In this document: positions 35,926-48,300 of the stretch, in pieces
How positions within the stretch are numbered: the first letter of the stretch is position 1
Layout of the letters: each line of letters starts with the position of its first letter
From: Plecoglossus altivelis
Lineage: Eukaryota > Chordata > Actinopteri > Osmeriformes > Plecoglossidae
Direction: 5' to 3'
DNA: 64,000 nucleotides
Assembly (NCBI GenBank): GCA_036571765.1
Contig: BROE01000015.1
Span: forward strand, 6,552,474 to 6,616,473
The notes under the pieces: model-generated
What the model saw: the letters and a program-made list of their open reading frames with translations, nothing else
Database searches by the model: none
What the model was told of the DNA's origin: nothing
Program-made: the position numbers and the translations under genes

Positions 35926-37068
35926 ATGGCGAGGAAGAGTGGAGCGTTCGACCTAAACCGCTGCACCGTCAGGCAGCTGGTGCAGCTGTCCGGTATTCCG
36001 TTGGCCCATGCTAGGAAACTGGTCCGCTTCCGGGAACGGCAGCGGCGGCGGGCTCATCTTATGGAGGAGGAGAGGATCAAGCTCCGAGCGCAGAAGGAAC
36101 TGGGCAGAAGGAAGCAGATGGAAAGCAGAAAGCAAAGTACATGGAGAGTTAGTCAGAGACGGACGGAGAGCGTCACGGCGGCGACCTCCGGAGGAGAGGA
36201 GGACCCTCCCAGGCTGAGATCAGGCCGACGGGAGGTCAGGCTTAGTTCGCAGCGTAGGAAGACCAGGAGCCAGCCGGATCAGGCTAAAGCTCTGGAGCTA
36301 AGCCCAGGATCCGCTCACCTGTCTGGGCCTGAATCACACCGACTCCTCCTCTCTGTGGGTGAGGATGACGGCCATCGACACAGTGGGAGGTCAAGGTTGG
36401 GGACCCAGTGCAACCCCTTTGTGATAGTCCTCGAGTTCAGGCAACCCACAGACGGTCTGCACCGCGCTGTGGAGCTGAGGCGCGACGCCAAGGACCCGCG
36501 CAGTCCCCAGATCGAACTGGAAGACACAAAGAGCCAGTATTCGCTTCCGGAACATTTCATTTACACAGACAACCAGCGGCGGCAGGGGCCTTGTGGCCTG
36601 GCCCTCGAGAATCAAGCCCAACCAGAGCAGCCGGATCACCCCAGTCGCCGGGCTGAAGGCTCCCCTGAACCAGTGCCTCCTCCTGGGCCAGCTCTCCTTA
36701 CCCCGCAGGATCTCTCCCATCCCCACCCGGTTTTCCCAGAGGAGGCCTACCGACCAGCGGCAGTACCCTGCCAGGCAGCCCTGGAGGCTGGGATCGGTCA
36801 GTGGATTAAGGAGGCTCGGTGTAAGATCTGCGGTGCTCTAGAACGGTGCTGGGCTAAGCTTCGCCGTCGATACACTCAACGCCGCCACAGCACCGCTGAG
36901 CTCCTGCAGAACAGGAGGATCTCGGTTGAGGTGAAGCGGCGCGGCAGGAGGAGGAGGAGGAGGGAGAAGAGAGGAGAGAAGCTGAGGAACCACAGAGATA
37001 GGGAGATGGCTGAGTGGGCCAAGCCAGGCCAGGGAGCAGCCTCAAATCAACAGTGCATCATCCAGTGA
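35926..37068 (+). CDS. Orphan basic protein, HhH-like N-terminus and C-terminal CaaX box
   Basis: Single 380-aa ORF, ATG in good context (A at -3, G at +4). I do not recognise the protein. Residues 8-39 read as a helix-hairpin-helix of the ComEA/EEPD1 type: FDLNRCTVRQLVQLSGIP followed by LAHARKLVRFRERQ, matching the pattern LN-x-A/C-T-x-x-x-L-x-x-L-x-G-I-x-x-x-x-A-x-x-I/L-V-x-x-R. Next come a highly charged Arg/Glu/Gln segment, a Pro-rich middle, and a basic block (about 299-358) with clusters such as RRGRRRRRREKR. The last four residues are CIIQ, a canonical farnesylation-type CaaX box, which suggests membrane anchoring; the HhH suggests DNA or protein binding. The sequence CTGGTCCCAG just upstream could be a 3' splice site, so non-coding 5' exons are possible. 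Confidence 0.7.
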   Translation: MARKSGAFDLNRCTVRQLVQLSGIPLAHARKLVRFRERQRRRAHLMEEERIKLRAQKELGRRKQMESRKQSTWRVSQRRTESVTAATSGGEEDPPRLRSGRREVRLSSQRRKTRSQPDQAKALELSPGSAHLSGPESHRLLLSVGEDDGHRHSGRSRLGTQCNPFVIVLEFRQPTDGLHRAVELRRDAKDPRSPQIELEDTKSQYSLPEHFIYTDNQRRQGPCGLALENQAQPEQPDHPSRRAEGSPEPVPPPGPALLTPQDLSHPHPVFPEEAYRPAAVPCQAALEAGIGQWIKEARCKICGALERCWAKLRRRYTQRRHSTAELLQNRRISVEVKRRGRRRRRREKRGEKLRNHRDREMAEWAKPGQGAASNQQCIIQ

Positions 37069-37424
37069 TCTCCTGCTCTTTTGGAAGGCGTTTGATGCCA
37101 GAGCAAGACTTTTCTGTTCACATCAAAGTTCATCCAATATTCTTTACTGTTGTGTTTACTAAAAGTTTTGATTGATGGCAATGATGATGCGCGATTGTGT
37201 CATTTTCTTGGCAAAACGTCTGTAAAGAAAACAAATATTTGAAATTAGGATGCACACTCAACCTAGAACATTTCCATAATAGTCTAGTCTCGCTTAGATG
37301 TGGGATTAAATTGGGAAAGAGACTAAATATCTGGAATACTGTAAACTGGAGAATTGTACAAATGCACTTCTTACCTACGGTCACCAGGGGGCGGTGTGCA
37401 ATGGTCGATGTGCAATCGCCTGGG

Positions 37425-37430
37425 AATAAA
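37425..37430 (+). terminator. Poly(A) signal AATAAA (orphan CaaX gene)
   Basis: Hexamer 357 bases after the stop codon of the 380-aa ORF, giving a compact 3' UTR. Confidence 0.5.
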
Positions 37431-37439
37431 CTGATTACT

Positions 37440-38153
37440 ATATTGGTGACATTATTTTTAATCAAACATAATATCTAATACAGAGAGTACAACCAACCAT
37501 TTCCCCTTTAGATCAGAAGGAGGAAAATTTGAATACAAAATATTTAGCAAATTCAAAATACAAAAGAAATGTCATATACCCCAAGCCTCGAAATGGACAT
37601 TAAAAAGTGAAAGTTAACAGCTTTTTTTTCTCCATCCATTTGCTACATCTGAACAGAACCTAAAAGGACTATTCCTCCTGGATTCATCAGTTGACAAGCC
37701 TTCATTTCTATTGATGTTTTCAATCCAAAGGCTTAGATAGCCAATTCATTCAGGGGTTTAAGTTTTCTTTGGGTCAATAGACGCTGTTCTGGTTCAAAGA
37801 GCCTTAATCCACCTTTGATTTTACTGTCCGTGTTCAGCCATGTCGCCTCGTACCTCAGCGTGCTACTGAGTGTATCAGCTGGATCCATGTGTCCCTGCTG
37901 GACAAACAGACAAACAGCCTGATGGTTTCGTCTGTGCGATTATCTCAACCTGGTGAACGTGCAGGTTTAGCCTTCAGAAAGGCCAAGCAGCATCTGCTGC
38001 AGGTTGATTCCCTGAGATGGTGACAAGTTCATTGATTCACGATGGTCAACATGCGCAGTTCATGCATCAACAATTGCAAAAACACCCTTTTCGATAAAAG
38101 GAAGGAAAATAATTACGAACAAAACGAGGAAAAGAAGCTTGTGTCTGCTTTAG
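37440..38153. other. Spacer / 3' UTR of the QRFPR-like gene
   Basis: AT-rich non-coding DNA between the convergent orphan gene and QRFPR-like gene. No exon was recognised. Confidence 0.5.
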
Positions 38154-41100
38154 TCAGAAGTTAAAAGGCTGTGGCTGTGAGGTGGTGGTGTCTGACCCTA
38201 AGAAGCTCCCCGCCACCGTGTCGTTGTGCGGGGGGTCTGTGACGCTGAGGAGAAGGGGGCTGCTGGTCTTCTTGGGCCTGGCGCTGAACAGCTGCAGGGG
38301 GGTGAAGGGTCTGGATGAGCCCCCTGGTCCCTGCTCCCTTTGGGGTGGAGCCAAGACCTCCAGCTCCCAGGCCACCCTGCTCCACTGACGCAGCCCCGTC
38401 TGGGTGACGCCTCGCCTTACCCTGCTGCTGGGGAACGGACCCTCCTCTTCGGACACGCCCACGCGCGCCCCCCGGCGCCTCCTCGGCGCCACGCTGGCCC
38501 ACCAGCGAGCTTCGGGCCTCTGATGACGGGTCAGCAGGGCCAAAAGGTCCCTCTTGAAGTTGGTGTTGAGGGCAGCGTAGACCAGAGGGTTACACACCGA
38601 GTTACTGAAGCCCAGGATCTGGACTAAGCTCATCAGGAGGAACTCTGAGTTCAGGTCCATCTCCAGCAGCCCTGACACAGAGAGGGAGAGGGAGAGAGAG
38701 CAAGAGAGAGAGAGAGGGAGTGAGAGATTGAGAGAGAAAGAGGGAGAGAGAGAGGGAGCAAGAGAGAGAGTGAGAGGGAGAGAGAGAGCAGGAGGGAGAG
38801 AGATAGAGGGAGAGAGTGAGACGGAGAGAGAGAGGGAGCAAGAGAGAGCGAGAGGGAGAGAGAGAGAGTAGGAGGGAGAGAGAGGAGAGACGCACACTCA
38901 AGCAAGATGAAGGCGCTTTTCCCAGTCATGGTGTTGGAGCGTCTAACATGTGCGTTGCCTACCATACTCCAGGAGCAGAGAGACGGCGTGGAACGGAGCC
39001 CAGCAGACAGCGAACAGCAGCACCACGGTGGCCATCATTCGGACCGCTCGCTTCTTTCTCCTGTACGCACCCACACATCAGACCCATCCTGTTAGTGTTC
39101 TACTGCCTCTCTTCTATCAAACACCTACTGCTATAACATCATCTAGTATCAAACATCAGGGTATCCAACATCATCTACTACTAAAACATCATGTGCCTCA
39201 AATTTAGTGGCAAACTCGTTGCTACACAGTTGACTTGAACGAATTGTCCTCAAGTAGTGCATGGCCACAAATAATTGCCAAACATTGTGAATGATTGGTG
39301 GCTACTGAACTGAAAGAGACAGAAATTGATTAACTGCTGTGTGTTCGGTAACATTAGTGAAGTAATTGGCTGTGCTACAACAAAATTCTACTGTTGGAGA
39401 ATCCGAGCCAAGGATCTTAGACTGATGACAGAGGGGTGGTTCTCACCTGGTGATCTTGTTGATCTCCGAACCAGGAAGCGTCTGAAACATGATGTCATGA
39501 ACGCGGTGCTTCCCCCACAGCTCGCGCATGATCTTGCCGTAAAGGACTCCCATGGTTACCATGGGGACCAGGAACACCAACACGGACAGACAGGTGGTGT
39601 AGACCTGCCGCTGCTGCACCCAAGGCCACACCTCCAGACAGCAGGTGTGGAGGATGTCATACAGGAAGTCGTACTTCTCCTGAAGTGGGGGGGGGGTAGT
39701 GAAGGGGAGAGAGCGAGCGAGGAGGGTAAAGACTTAGCGAGGGTCACTTTGCTACAGCTTCACCTTTGCTTCGCTTCGGTCGCTCGCTTTAACGCTGTAA
39801 CATTATCTATAATAGTTCGTTAATATCCGTCCAAGTAGTGACTGATTTAATTGCATCTATACAAATACTTAGTGTAGAATTTAAGTAATCCATCTTATTT
39901 CTGTGTTTTTTATATTTCACAATAAATATGTCCAAGGTCTAAACATGGATTGCGCAGATCACAAGATGGACAATATCTTAACTTCAAAGACCAGTGACCT
40001 CACACTAAAGTCCATTTTGATCAGAAGGATGCAGATACAGTGCCTCTCCAGGGACAGAACCCATTATTCCATTGTAAAGGCTTTCAAAACCATTTCCAAA
40101 GCAGTTAGTGACCTGCAACTTCACAAAAGAACTGGGGCATGTAGCTTTGAAGAGGTCAGTTACTTTGTCCAAGGGAATCACATGGTAATTCGCTTACCTT
40201 GTCAAAGTAATGTCAATGTAAGTACATGGGCAGGGCAGCCAAGCAGAGACTGTAGCCATGTCAGTGTTCACTTCATAAAGTGATTGGATGAGTGAGTGAG
40301 GTTGAGAACACCCTGATATTGGTATTGGCAGATTGAATTGATCTCACCTCCACTTTCTGTATGAACCACATCGGGGTTGCTATCGCCACGGCGCTCAGCC
40401 ACACAGCCGCTGTGAAGGGGAACGGAAGAAGGACAGCGGGGCAAATATTTGTTCTACTATATTGCAGCGCTTGCGCGTTTTATAGCTTCTATAAATGTTC
40501 AGGAAATCAATAGAAATTCAACCCCTTCAGTTTATGACAACAGACAAATGGTTTCCCTGAGAAGGGTTCTTTCCCCCCCACCCCCCGACACACATATTCT
40601 TTTCTTTTTACCCAACATCTTGCATGCGTGGAAAAGGAAGTAACCGTTGCGGACGTGAAGCGGGTACAGGATGCCCTGGAACCGCTCCACGGCGATGCAT
40701 GTCATCGTCAAGATGCTGGTCGATATGGCGGTCACCTGGAGGAATGGCACCAACTTGCAGAGAAAATCCCCTGAAATCCGCAGCGGACATGAATCACTGC
40801 ATGGCTTCTGAACTCATCAGCTGAGCCTAGCTCTGTCATTCCCCTCTGATCCACTACAAGTCAATAGACTGAAATCCAATTATGTTTATATCCGTCCTCA
40901 AGTACTTACATTTAGAAAGGAACTGCATCAACGAATGTATTTGTCTCAAGTATTGCTGAAATCCTGCCATGAGCAGAATTGCATTATAGACAACCTCATA
41001 CTCTCTCTAATAAGTGTGTGAGCAGACATGTCATTATTTCATATGATAAGATGTTGAAAAGGATGGGTTACCATAGACCGCTGAAAGTCATTGACCTTCC

Positions 41101-42857
41101 ACCCCCAACAGTGGATCTTTTAATACTCCCCTTCTATAGCGTCGGAAAGTGTTACAATGAAAGCTCCACCATCTTAATCGAGAGCAAAGGTCAGGGCTAG
41201 TGGAAATAGAAATGACTTGACTTCCTGGACTTTCTAATACCCTACACAAGAATACGGACAATAGAAGACAACCCTATGGAATCAGGTTGCTGTGACAACT
41301 CACAAAGAACCTCAGCCAACATATTTTTTATATCCACCTGCAGTACAGACCGCTTAGATCAATCAATTGTTCAAATGGTCCACACCAGAAAACATACAGG
41401 TTGGGTGACTTTGTTAGGTTAGATATGATTGTTTTCACGTTCTATTGTAACTGATGGGACAGAATATGGTTGTTATGAACGGCTATACTAAGGATGTCAA
41501 TACTATCTATGGAGTGTGCAAGGACAAGTGTAAGTGTATATCATTGTGATGATGAACGCACTGAAAAATGACATATTTCGTGATCCGTGTACACTAGACC
41601 CCGTTTGTATAGGAAAACTCATGAGCAGTAAACAAACTGAATGTTTGTCACCATGGAGACATACGTCTACCCCCTGCCTAATCCAGCCTCCTATCATGAT
41701 AATCAGAGTACATGCTATTGTGCTGCTGTGTTTACCAAGTGTATTTACTGTGATGAAACTGCATTAGTCCTATTACATTCGGTACAAGGAGAAGAGGATT
41801 TTACTTTGTACCTACAGCTGCCCCCAGTAATATGGCATCTATCCACCAAACTCTTTCATCCCATATATAGTAATATGCTATGCCATTCTATCCACATAGC
41901 TATATCCCCTTTTATACAATACCTACAGTAGCATATATCTACAGTAGCAGACCACCCAATGTACAGTCCCATATCCCCTTATCTACAATACCTACAGTAA
42001 CATACATCTATAGTAGAAGACCACCCAATGTTCCGTCCTATACTACCGTTATCTACAATACCTACAGTAACATACCACCCAGTGTTCAGTACTTTACTAA
42101 ACTATCTACAGTAACATACATCTACAGTAACATAGCACCCAATGTACAGTCCTTTACCACCCTATCTTTAGGAGCATACATCTACAGTAGCGTACATCTA
42201 CAGTAACGTACATCTAGAGTAGCGTACATCTACAGTAATGTACATCTACAGTAGCGTACATCTAGAGTAGCGTACATCTACAGTAGCGTACATCTACAGT
42301 AGCGTACATCTACAGTAGCGTATATCTACAGTAGCGTACATATACAGTAGCCTACATCTACAATAACACATCTACAGTAGCGTACATCTACAGTAGCCTA
42401 CATCTACAGTAGCCTACATCTACAATAACACATCTACAGTAGTGTATATCTACAGTAGCCTACATCTACAGTAACACATCTACAGTAGCGTACCATGCTA
42501 TCACAGTGCTATACACCTGCACTCACCTGCCAGCCAGTTGGTGAAGCAGTGCTGAAGCAGAGTTGCAGGCACACAGACGATGGCGATGAGCAGGTCGCTG
42601 AGGGCCAGAGAGCAGATGAAGAAGCTGCTGGCCGACTGCAAGGCCTTCCTCTTACACAGCAGCATCAGCACCGCCACGTTCCCAACCACGGCCAGGAGGA
42701 AGATGAGCAGGTAGAGCAGCCCAAACAGGGGCTGTAGAGGCCAGGACAGCCTGGGGACCGACACCAGCGGAGGGATGGAGTACTGCTGGATGAACTGCTG
42801 CCGAGAGAGGTTGGACGCTTTCAGCCACAAGTCTAGCAGCTGGCCGGTGAGGTTCAT
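38154..42857 (-). CDS. qrfpr: QRFP (RFamide, GPR103-family) receptor, complete six-exon GPCR
   Basis: Minus-strand exons 42857-42527, 40770-40612, 40409-40348, 39679-39447, 39060-38963 and 38671-38154 join in phase to 466 aa. It is a class A rhodopsin-type receptor. The N-terminus has two N-glycosylation sites (N2-L-T, N16-L-S) and SRQQFIQQY, like QRFPR. TM2 has FFICSLALSDLL, TM3 ends in AVERF (E-R-F instead of E-R-H), TM6 has FAVCWAPFH, and TM7 has FSNSVCNPLVY. Disulphide cysteines lie in GDFLCKLVPF and HTCCLEVW. The family couples 26RFa/43RFa peptides to Gq/Gi signalling in feeding and endocrine control. The C-tail is about 130 aa, Arg-rich and of low complexity. Fish keep several qrfpr paralogues; which one this is cannot be told here. 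The start is the first ATG in frame. Confidence 0.88.
38677..38886. repeat. GA microsatellite (CT on the coding strand) at the QRFPR exon 6 acceptor
   Basis: About 210 bases of GAGAGG, within the intron between exons 5 and 6 and fused to the 3' splice site at 38672. Confidence 0.9.
41860..42495. repeat. 16-bp minisatellite with degenerate flank
   Basis: From about 42165, some 20 copies of a 16-base unit (CTACAGTAGCGTACAT and variants; some units shortened, CTACAATAACACAT). The left flank (41860-42165) has longer diverged repeats built on CCACCCAATGT and CTACAGTAACATA. It ends about 30 bases from the 5' splice site of QRFPR exon 1. Confidence 0.9.
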
Positions 42858-44450
42858 GGTGGCTGGGGGCTCTGGAGGGATGGAGCGACAGCGGTTGAAT
42901 GAGGTATGTGGGAGGTGTCGGGGTGGAGGAGGTGGGTGTTGGGACAAAGAAGGACGAATGGTTGTTGTCTCTGGTTAAAGATGAGTTACTAAAAAGGTAT
43001 GTTAATGAAACACAAGTGCGTGTTTCGTTAATATCTCAATGCAGGACTCTTTTTGACCCGACCATTGTTTTTTAGCAACATACTGGCAACATACAATAGC
43101 AGAATATAAAAGGGATGTCCTTCACTTTAATTAAATGCAAAGAGGGATGCCTCTAATTCACAAATTATTAAATAATGCAGTTTGTTTGTGTCCCCTTTCA
43201 CCTTTGAAATATATGCAGGTAACCATTCTAATCTAATCATTTTTAACGCTCAATGACTCGGCTGCAATCTGTGAAACATAATATTCGTATCACCTCATAC
43301 TTATACTCACATACTTACATAACTATGTCCCTTGTTATTTAACTTTAGATGATGAGAGCGAATTGTTCAAGGAACGCTGATATTTCAGGCTGAGTAGGCA
43401 AGGTTTATATTGAGAAGTGTGTTCGGGTTACAATAGTTCCATTAAGTAAATTGAGTCGAGTTGAATATCGAATTGTAACGCAAAATCTAATACAACGTTG
43501 TGAACTCAAACTTGTTCCGATGTTTTGTATGTATTTGACGTTAAATTTCGAAGTAGAAACACAAAGGGATTTACCTTGCTCATCAGTTAAATTCCAGGTG
43601 GTTGAGGTAATTAACGCGCCCTGTTGACCGGTCTTGTGTCACTATAGTCCTCGTGAAAAGTGTGCACGCTCTTGCGTATTATTTCTCGGACGTGATATTT
43701 TTAAATTGTTCCAATTGAAACGATGATTCCTGAATTATTTTAGTTTGTTACTTTCAAGCCATCAAAAATAAAATTGCCGGTGTTGCGACACCCGATGCCC
43801 GGCAGCCACTAGTAGCCCCCCTCCCCTCACCACCCGCTTGAAACAGAAAGTGAAGGATTTCGTCTTGCTATCGCAATCAAACGGAGGGCAGACAGATATC
43901 CCACTTGTCCGTATGTCAGTCCGTATTTACATGACAGATGTTCTTCTCAACTCAAAATTCTTAAAACTCGTCATTCAACAACTATAGTAACGAACGCAAA
44001 CCAACATTCTTGTCCCACGACATTGCATTCGGAGGAAATATACGCTCCCAGTTGCGATTTACGAAGGAAATTGATTTGATTTAGCAGGTTCTAAGCATGT
44101 TCACATGGCTCTTTTTTAATGAATGCATTGGTTCAAAAGACTGCGATTTTAATGCACTTTTCCTGAGGGTAGTCTGGGCAAATCAGACGGGTCGAAAACA
44201 ACAGCTTCTGATCCCGAATATCAGCTGTCCTGAAAACAAACACAAGTGCTAAAACCTCTACGTATCAACAGAAATGTTCTCACCATCAAATCCTTCTTGT
44301 AATATTGGAAATATTACCCTTATTGTTCAAGGGAATGAAATCGTTAAACATATAATACCCTATCTACCATGGACTATTTTGTTTTCGGAATGATGCCTCT
44401 GCATACATATGTATTGGCATTAAATGCATGCTATCATATTGACATAATAT
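42858..44450. other. QRFPR upstream region
   Basis: AT-rich, unique; presumably 5' UTR and promoter of the minus-strand receptor. No exon or clear TATA/CRE element could be assigned. Confidence 0.4.
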
Positions 44451-44453
44451 TGC

Positions 44454-44910
44454 GAGAGCATTATGTACTATGTACATGATAATGCTCTCCTCCTACGGGG
44501 GGAGTGCATTGCATGACACGGTTGTATTCCTTCTTATAATGAAAGTTGCCCCCCTGCTAACTATGTCTAGGAAGGAGTGTCATGCATGAATCTTACTCTG
44601 GTTACTCATGCCATGCCTGTCTCCTCAGTGTACAGTAAGACGTTTTTAATGCTGGGATCTACAGAACTGACAATAGAAGGGGGTGCCTCTCATGGCAGGC
44701 TTGTATTCATTATTGCCACGAAAAGCCCACCCTGCTAACTCTGACTAGGAAGCAGTCCCATGTCTAAAACGTAGTCTGATTACTCATGCCAGTCCCCTCA
44801 GTGTACAGTAAGACGCTTTTGATGCTAGGATTTACAGAACGGACAATAGAAGGGGGTGCCTCTCGTGGCAGGCTTGCTGTGTTCATTACTGCCACAAAAA
44901 GCCCCCCGGT
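44454..44910. repeat. Diverged ~178-bp tandem duplication with an edge hairpin
   Basis: The phrase CCCTGCTAACT-TAGGAAG occurs at about 44553 and 44731, TCAGTGTACAGTAAGACG at about 44625 and 44799, and GGGGGTGCCTCTC-TGGCAGGCTTG at about 44679 and 44853, all at 174-178-base offset. A partial third copy starts near 44498. A hairpin (GAGAGCATTAT 44454-44464 with 44479-44489) sits at the left edge. Confidence 0.85.
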
Positions 44911-45351
44911 GATCGTCGGTGATTGCCACCTCGCAGATTTTTCCTCAATCTCAGTCAGGTGGAGGATTCTGAGAGAATATGCGGAGAGGATTCTGGAGAA
45001 TATTCGTGTCTACATTCGTACTCTAATTTTGTCGGCATGTTAGCTGGCAAAAATTGACCGTTCAAGAATATCCTGGGGTTTTAGTGGAAGTAGAAGAGAC
45101 ATACAGAAGTCCTACATATTTAAATGACCAATTTAGAAAGTAAACTATATTTCACATGACAGACTTCCCTGGAGTCAAACTGAGTGTGAAAAACAACTGT
45201 ATTTTCATTCGTGAAAGAAAAGAGTCACATAACTTTCTAGGCTTATATATATACATGTCACCGAGAGACAGAGAGAAATTGGTATCCAAGGTGTGGTGAC
45301 AAATGTGTCGCAATAGCATCCTTCAGACGTGTTCGTAGTTGAGATATCTGT

Positions 45352-48300
45352 CTAGTCTTGTTCAGAGGGTGGTGGTGTTAGATTCTGTACCTCTGCCCCT
45401 GTCATCCGGATTTCATTATACCCAGCGACCTTTTGACTGGTGAAATCTCTAACATCATATGTAGGAACCTTAGACTGTTGTGTCTTCAACATGCAGTATA
45501 ATACAGACCCACCAAGATGAATGAGCCCTTGGCAGATTCTGGACCTGAGTATTGGGTGCTCAGATCCTGACCTGAACAACTCAGCCCCTGTTCCTTCATG
45601 ACTTCTACCAATGTCTCTGCCCTGTTCTTCCTCCACATTTCGCTCTCTGCCAGGTTTTGTATCTGTAATTTTCTTTTGAATATTTCGAGAAATCTTGTTG
45701 GCATCGGTATGTGTCTTCATGACCATTTCCAAGGCGACAAGAGGATGATTGTCACCGGCCTCGTCACCAGCCTGATTTCTAAACGTGGCAATGTCACTCT
45801 TGTCTCTGCTAATCATTTCTGAAGAATACAAGCCTCTCTTGTCTTCCTGCGCGCGAACCTTCAATTGATATTTACTGTCCAACTGATCTTTCTTTCCTTC
45901 TGAAAGGCTCCTTCTCTTATGGAAATGAGAGCTGTCAAAAGAATTCAATGCACTGCTCCCTTTTGGTTCAAAATAGTTTTGAACTTTTTTCAGCTTCCCA
46001 TTAAAGTAGTAGAAATGGTCGTTGTCGTTGTCACCGGCAGCGGTTGATTTATGGTCTGTCTTCTGCGTGTTCCTTTCTGCAGGCAGAGCTGCCGGGCCTG
46101 TATGGCCCGCTGATACGGTTGGTGGCTCTGGGCCTGGAACCGATGTGTGTGACCGACCCTCTTCTCCTGGTTCTGCTCTGTCCGGGATCTGCGACATCGC
46201 CTCCTCAGGGGCCCTGGTCGGTTTTCCTCCATTTCCGGCCTCGACCCTCCATCTCTCCATGCAGCGTCTCATCCCTGCCTCGCTGCGATGGACCAAGCCT
46301 GTGCAGCCAGGAAAGCCCCCGTCATTATCTCTGTCCGTGACTTGAGAAGAGGCTGCTGCTGTGGATGTCAAATCATGTGAGTCATCAGAAGGGTGTGGTA
46401 GACGTAGGGGCGTGGTAGGGATAGGGGTGGGGCTCTGCTTAGTAAGGGGGCTCTCTGTTTCATCTGTGCACTCTGTTTCTGGGTACTCTGTTGTCACAGG
46501 AGGCTTGTTAGTGGGTTCGTCCTGACTACTAACCGAGGTTTGAGTCGGTGTCGGAGAAGTGCTTTGATTTTCTCTTTCAGGCGGGCTGTCTGTGCCCCCA
46601 GTGCTCCCTGTCTCCACACTAGTTGTCTGTAAAACATCTGGTACTTCAGTACATTCTGTCTCCAGAGTCTCCATAGTAGTAGTGGGTTCAGGAACGGCAA
46701 TTGGTGAAGGACTTTCTAAGTCTGGCCCCACTGGGCCAGGATCATTTGTCACTTCTGTATAGTCGTCGCACTCTAAGGTCGTTGCCCTGGGTGATTCGGG
46801 CTTTTCTGTTGGCAGCATCGGTGGTTCCACCACAGTGTGTGAAGGTGTTGTTGTGTGAAGGTGTTGTGGGACCCCATCCTCCTCCTTCTGTTTATGCAGA
46901 GGGGGCATCATTTCATGTTGTGGCTGACTAAGGATGTGCCTCTTTGTGCCCATGAATTTCTGAGACAGCTTGAAGTCATCGTCATCCCCAGTGGAATCGG
47001 CTTTGGAACCATAGACCCTTTTCAGGATGATGTGCGAGACAGATGATCCTGTCTGACTAGCGTGATCATCGTTTGAGTTCTCTGGCACCGGGACGTCTTC
47101 TGCTCGTCCAATGATCTCTCCTGTCATCACTAATTCAAGAGCTGGGGTCCACTTTGGCAAATCCTCAGAGTGAAAACCTTGCACTTGCAAATAATCCTGC
47201 TCGCTGACCAAGCCTTTGTCTAGTGACTCAGGCAGAGAAAACATCATCTTTACTGAAACGTCCAAATTGGTTTGTGCCTTCTGCTTGCTACTCAAAGCCC
47301 TCCCCATCTGGCGCGTTTTCACTCCAAGTCTCCTTAAACCATCTTTTCTCGACTGTAGCTGTCTTTCTTGGTAACCGGGGAAGATTTTCACAGGCCTGGC
47401 TGTTCGATATCTCACTGTCAGCTTCTCCTGCAGTTGAGCTAGGGTGCAGGGAACCCAACGTCTGGACCCGTCGGTCTCCAGCAGCAACGCTCCCTGGAAG
47501 GTTTGTCCTGTGGTGGTTGTGTGGTGGTACGCCACCCATAACAAGCCTGCATCACCTAGGAGGTCATCCTCTTCCACCTTCTGGTGTGGAAACTCTCCAC
47601 TCACCACATACGTGACAGGACGAGAACTGGCAGATTTCCAAGTGCTGTCCAGAGGAGCTATTTTCTCTCCCTGGAGCAAGCGAACAATAATCTTGTATAG
47701 GAAGAGAAAAGATGATCACATTAGCACGTGATGCATGTACTACATGCATGTACTACACAAAAAAAACATACAGTGCCATGTGCAAATTGCTGTTATGGCC
47801 TTTATATCAAACACACATGACATTCTGATAAGTCTATAAAGAAGGCACATGTACGTTTATGACTTATGATCCTTCTGTTCCAATGGTTCATCAACTGATT
47901 AGATTCCATGCACTAAACTCTTGTTCACTGTTTAAAAAGTGCTTAACACAGCCTATTTCACCAGAGGGTGGCCTTGAAAGCTACTCAGCCAATCGCAACC
48001 CCTAATTTTATTTCATACTTGTAGAATTTGTGGTTGGGTCAAATGCAATTCGTTTTTTTCACACAATAGGACAGACACACAAAGAAATCCAGAAAATATT
48101 TAAAAATGAGAAATATCTCAGCATACCGTCGACGGAATGTGCCAAATACTGATCCCACGCGATGACTCCTGAGTAGACGTGCTTCCCCGCCAATCCTGGA
48201 TTCTGTACACCCAGTAGAGAGGAGATGGTTTCGGACTCTGCAAGGCAGCCACATACATACATTTTCTCCTGAAGCACTTGCAGAAGGGAACGATCCGCCT

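Noticed and set aside
42501..42947. Longer QRFPR N-terminus beginning at 42947
   Set aside because: That position is TTG, not ATG; the first ATG in frame is 42857 and gives the family-like N-terminus.
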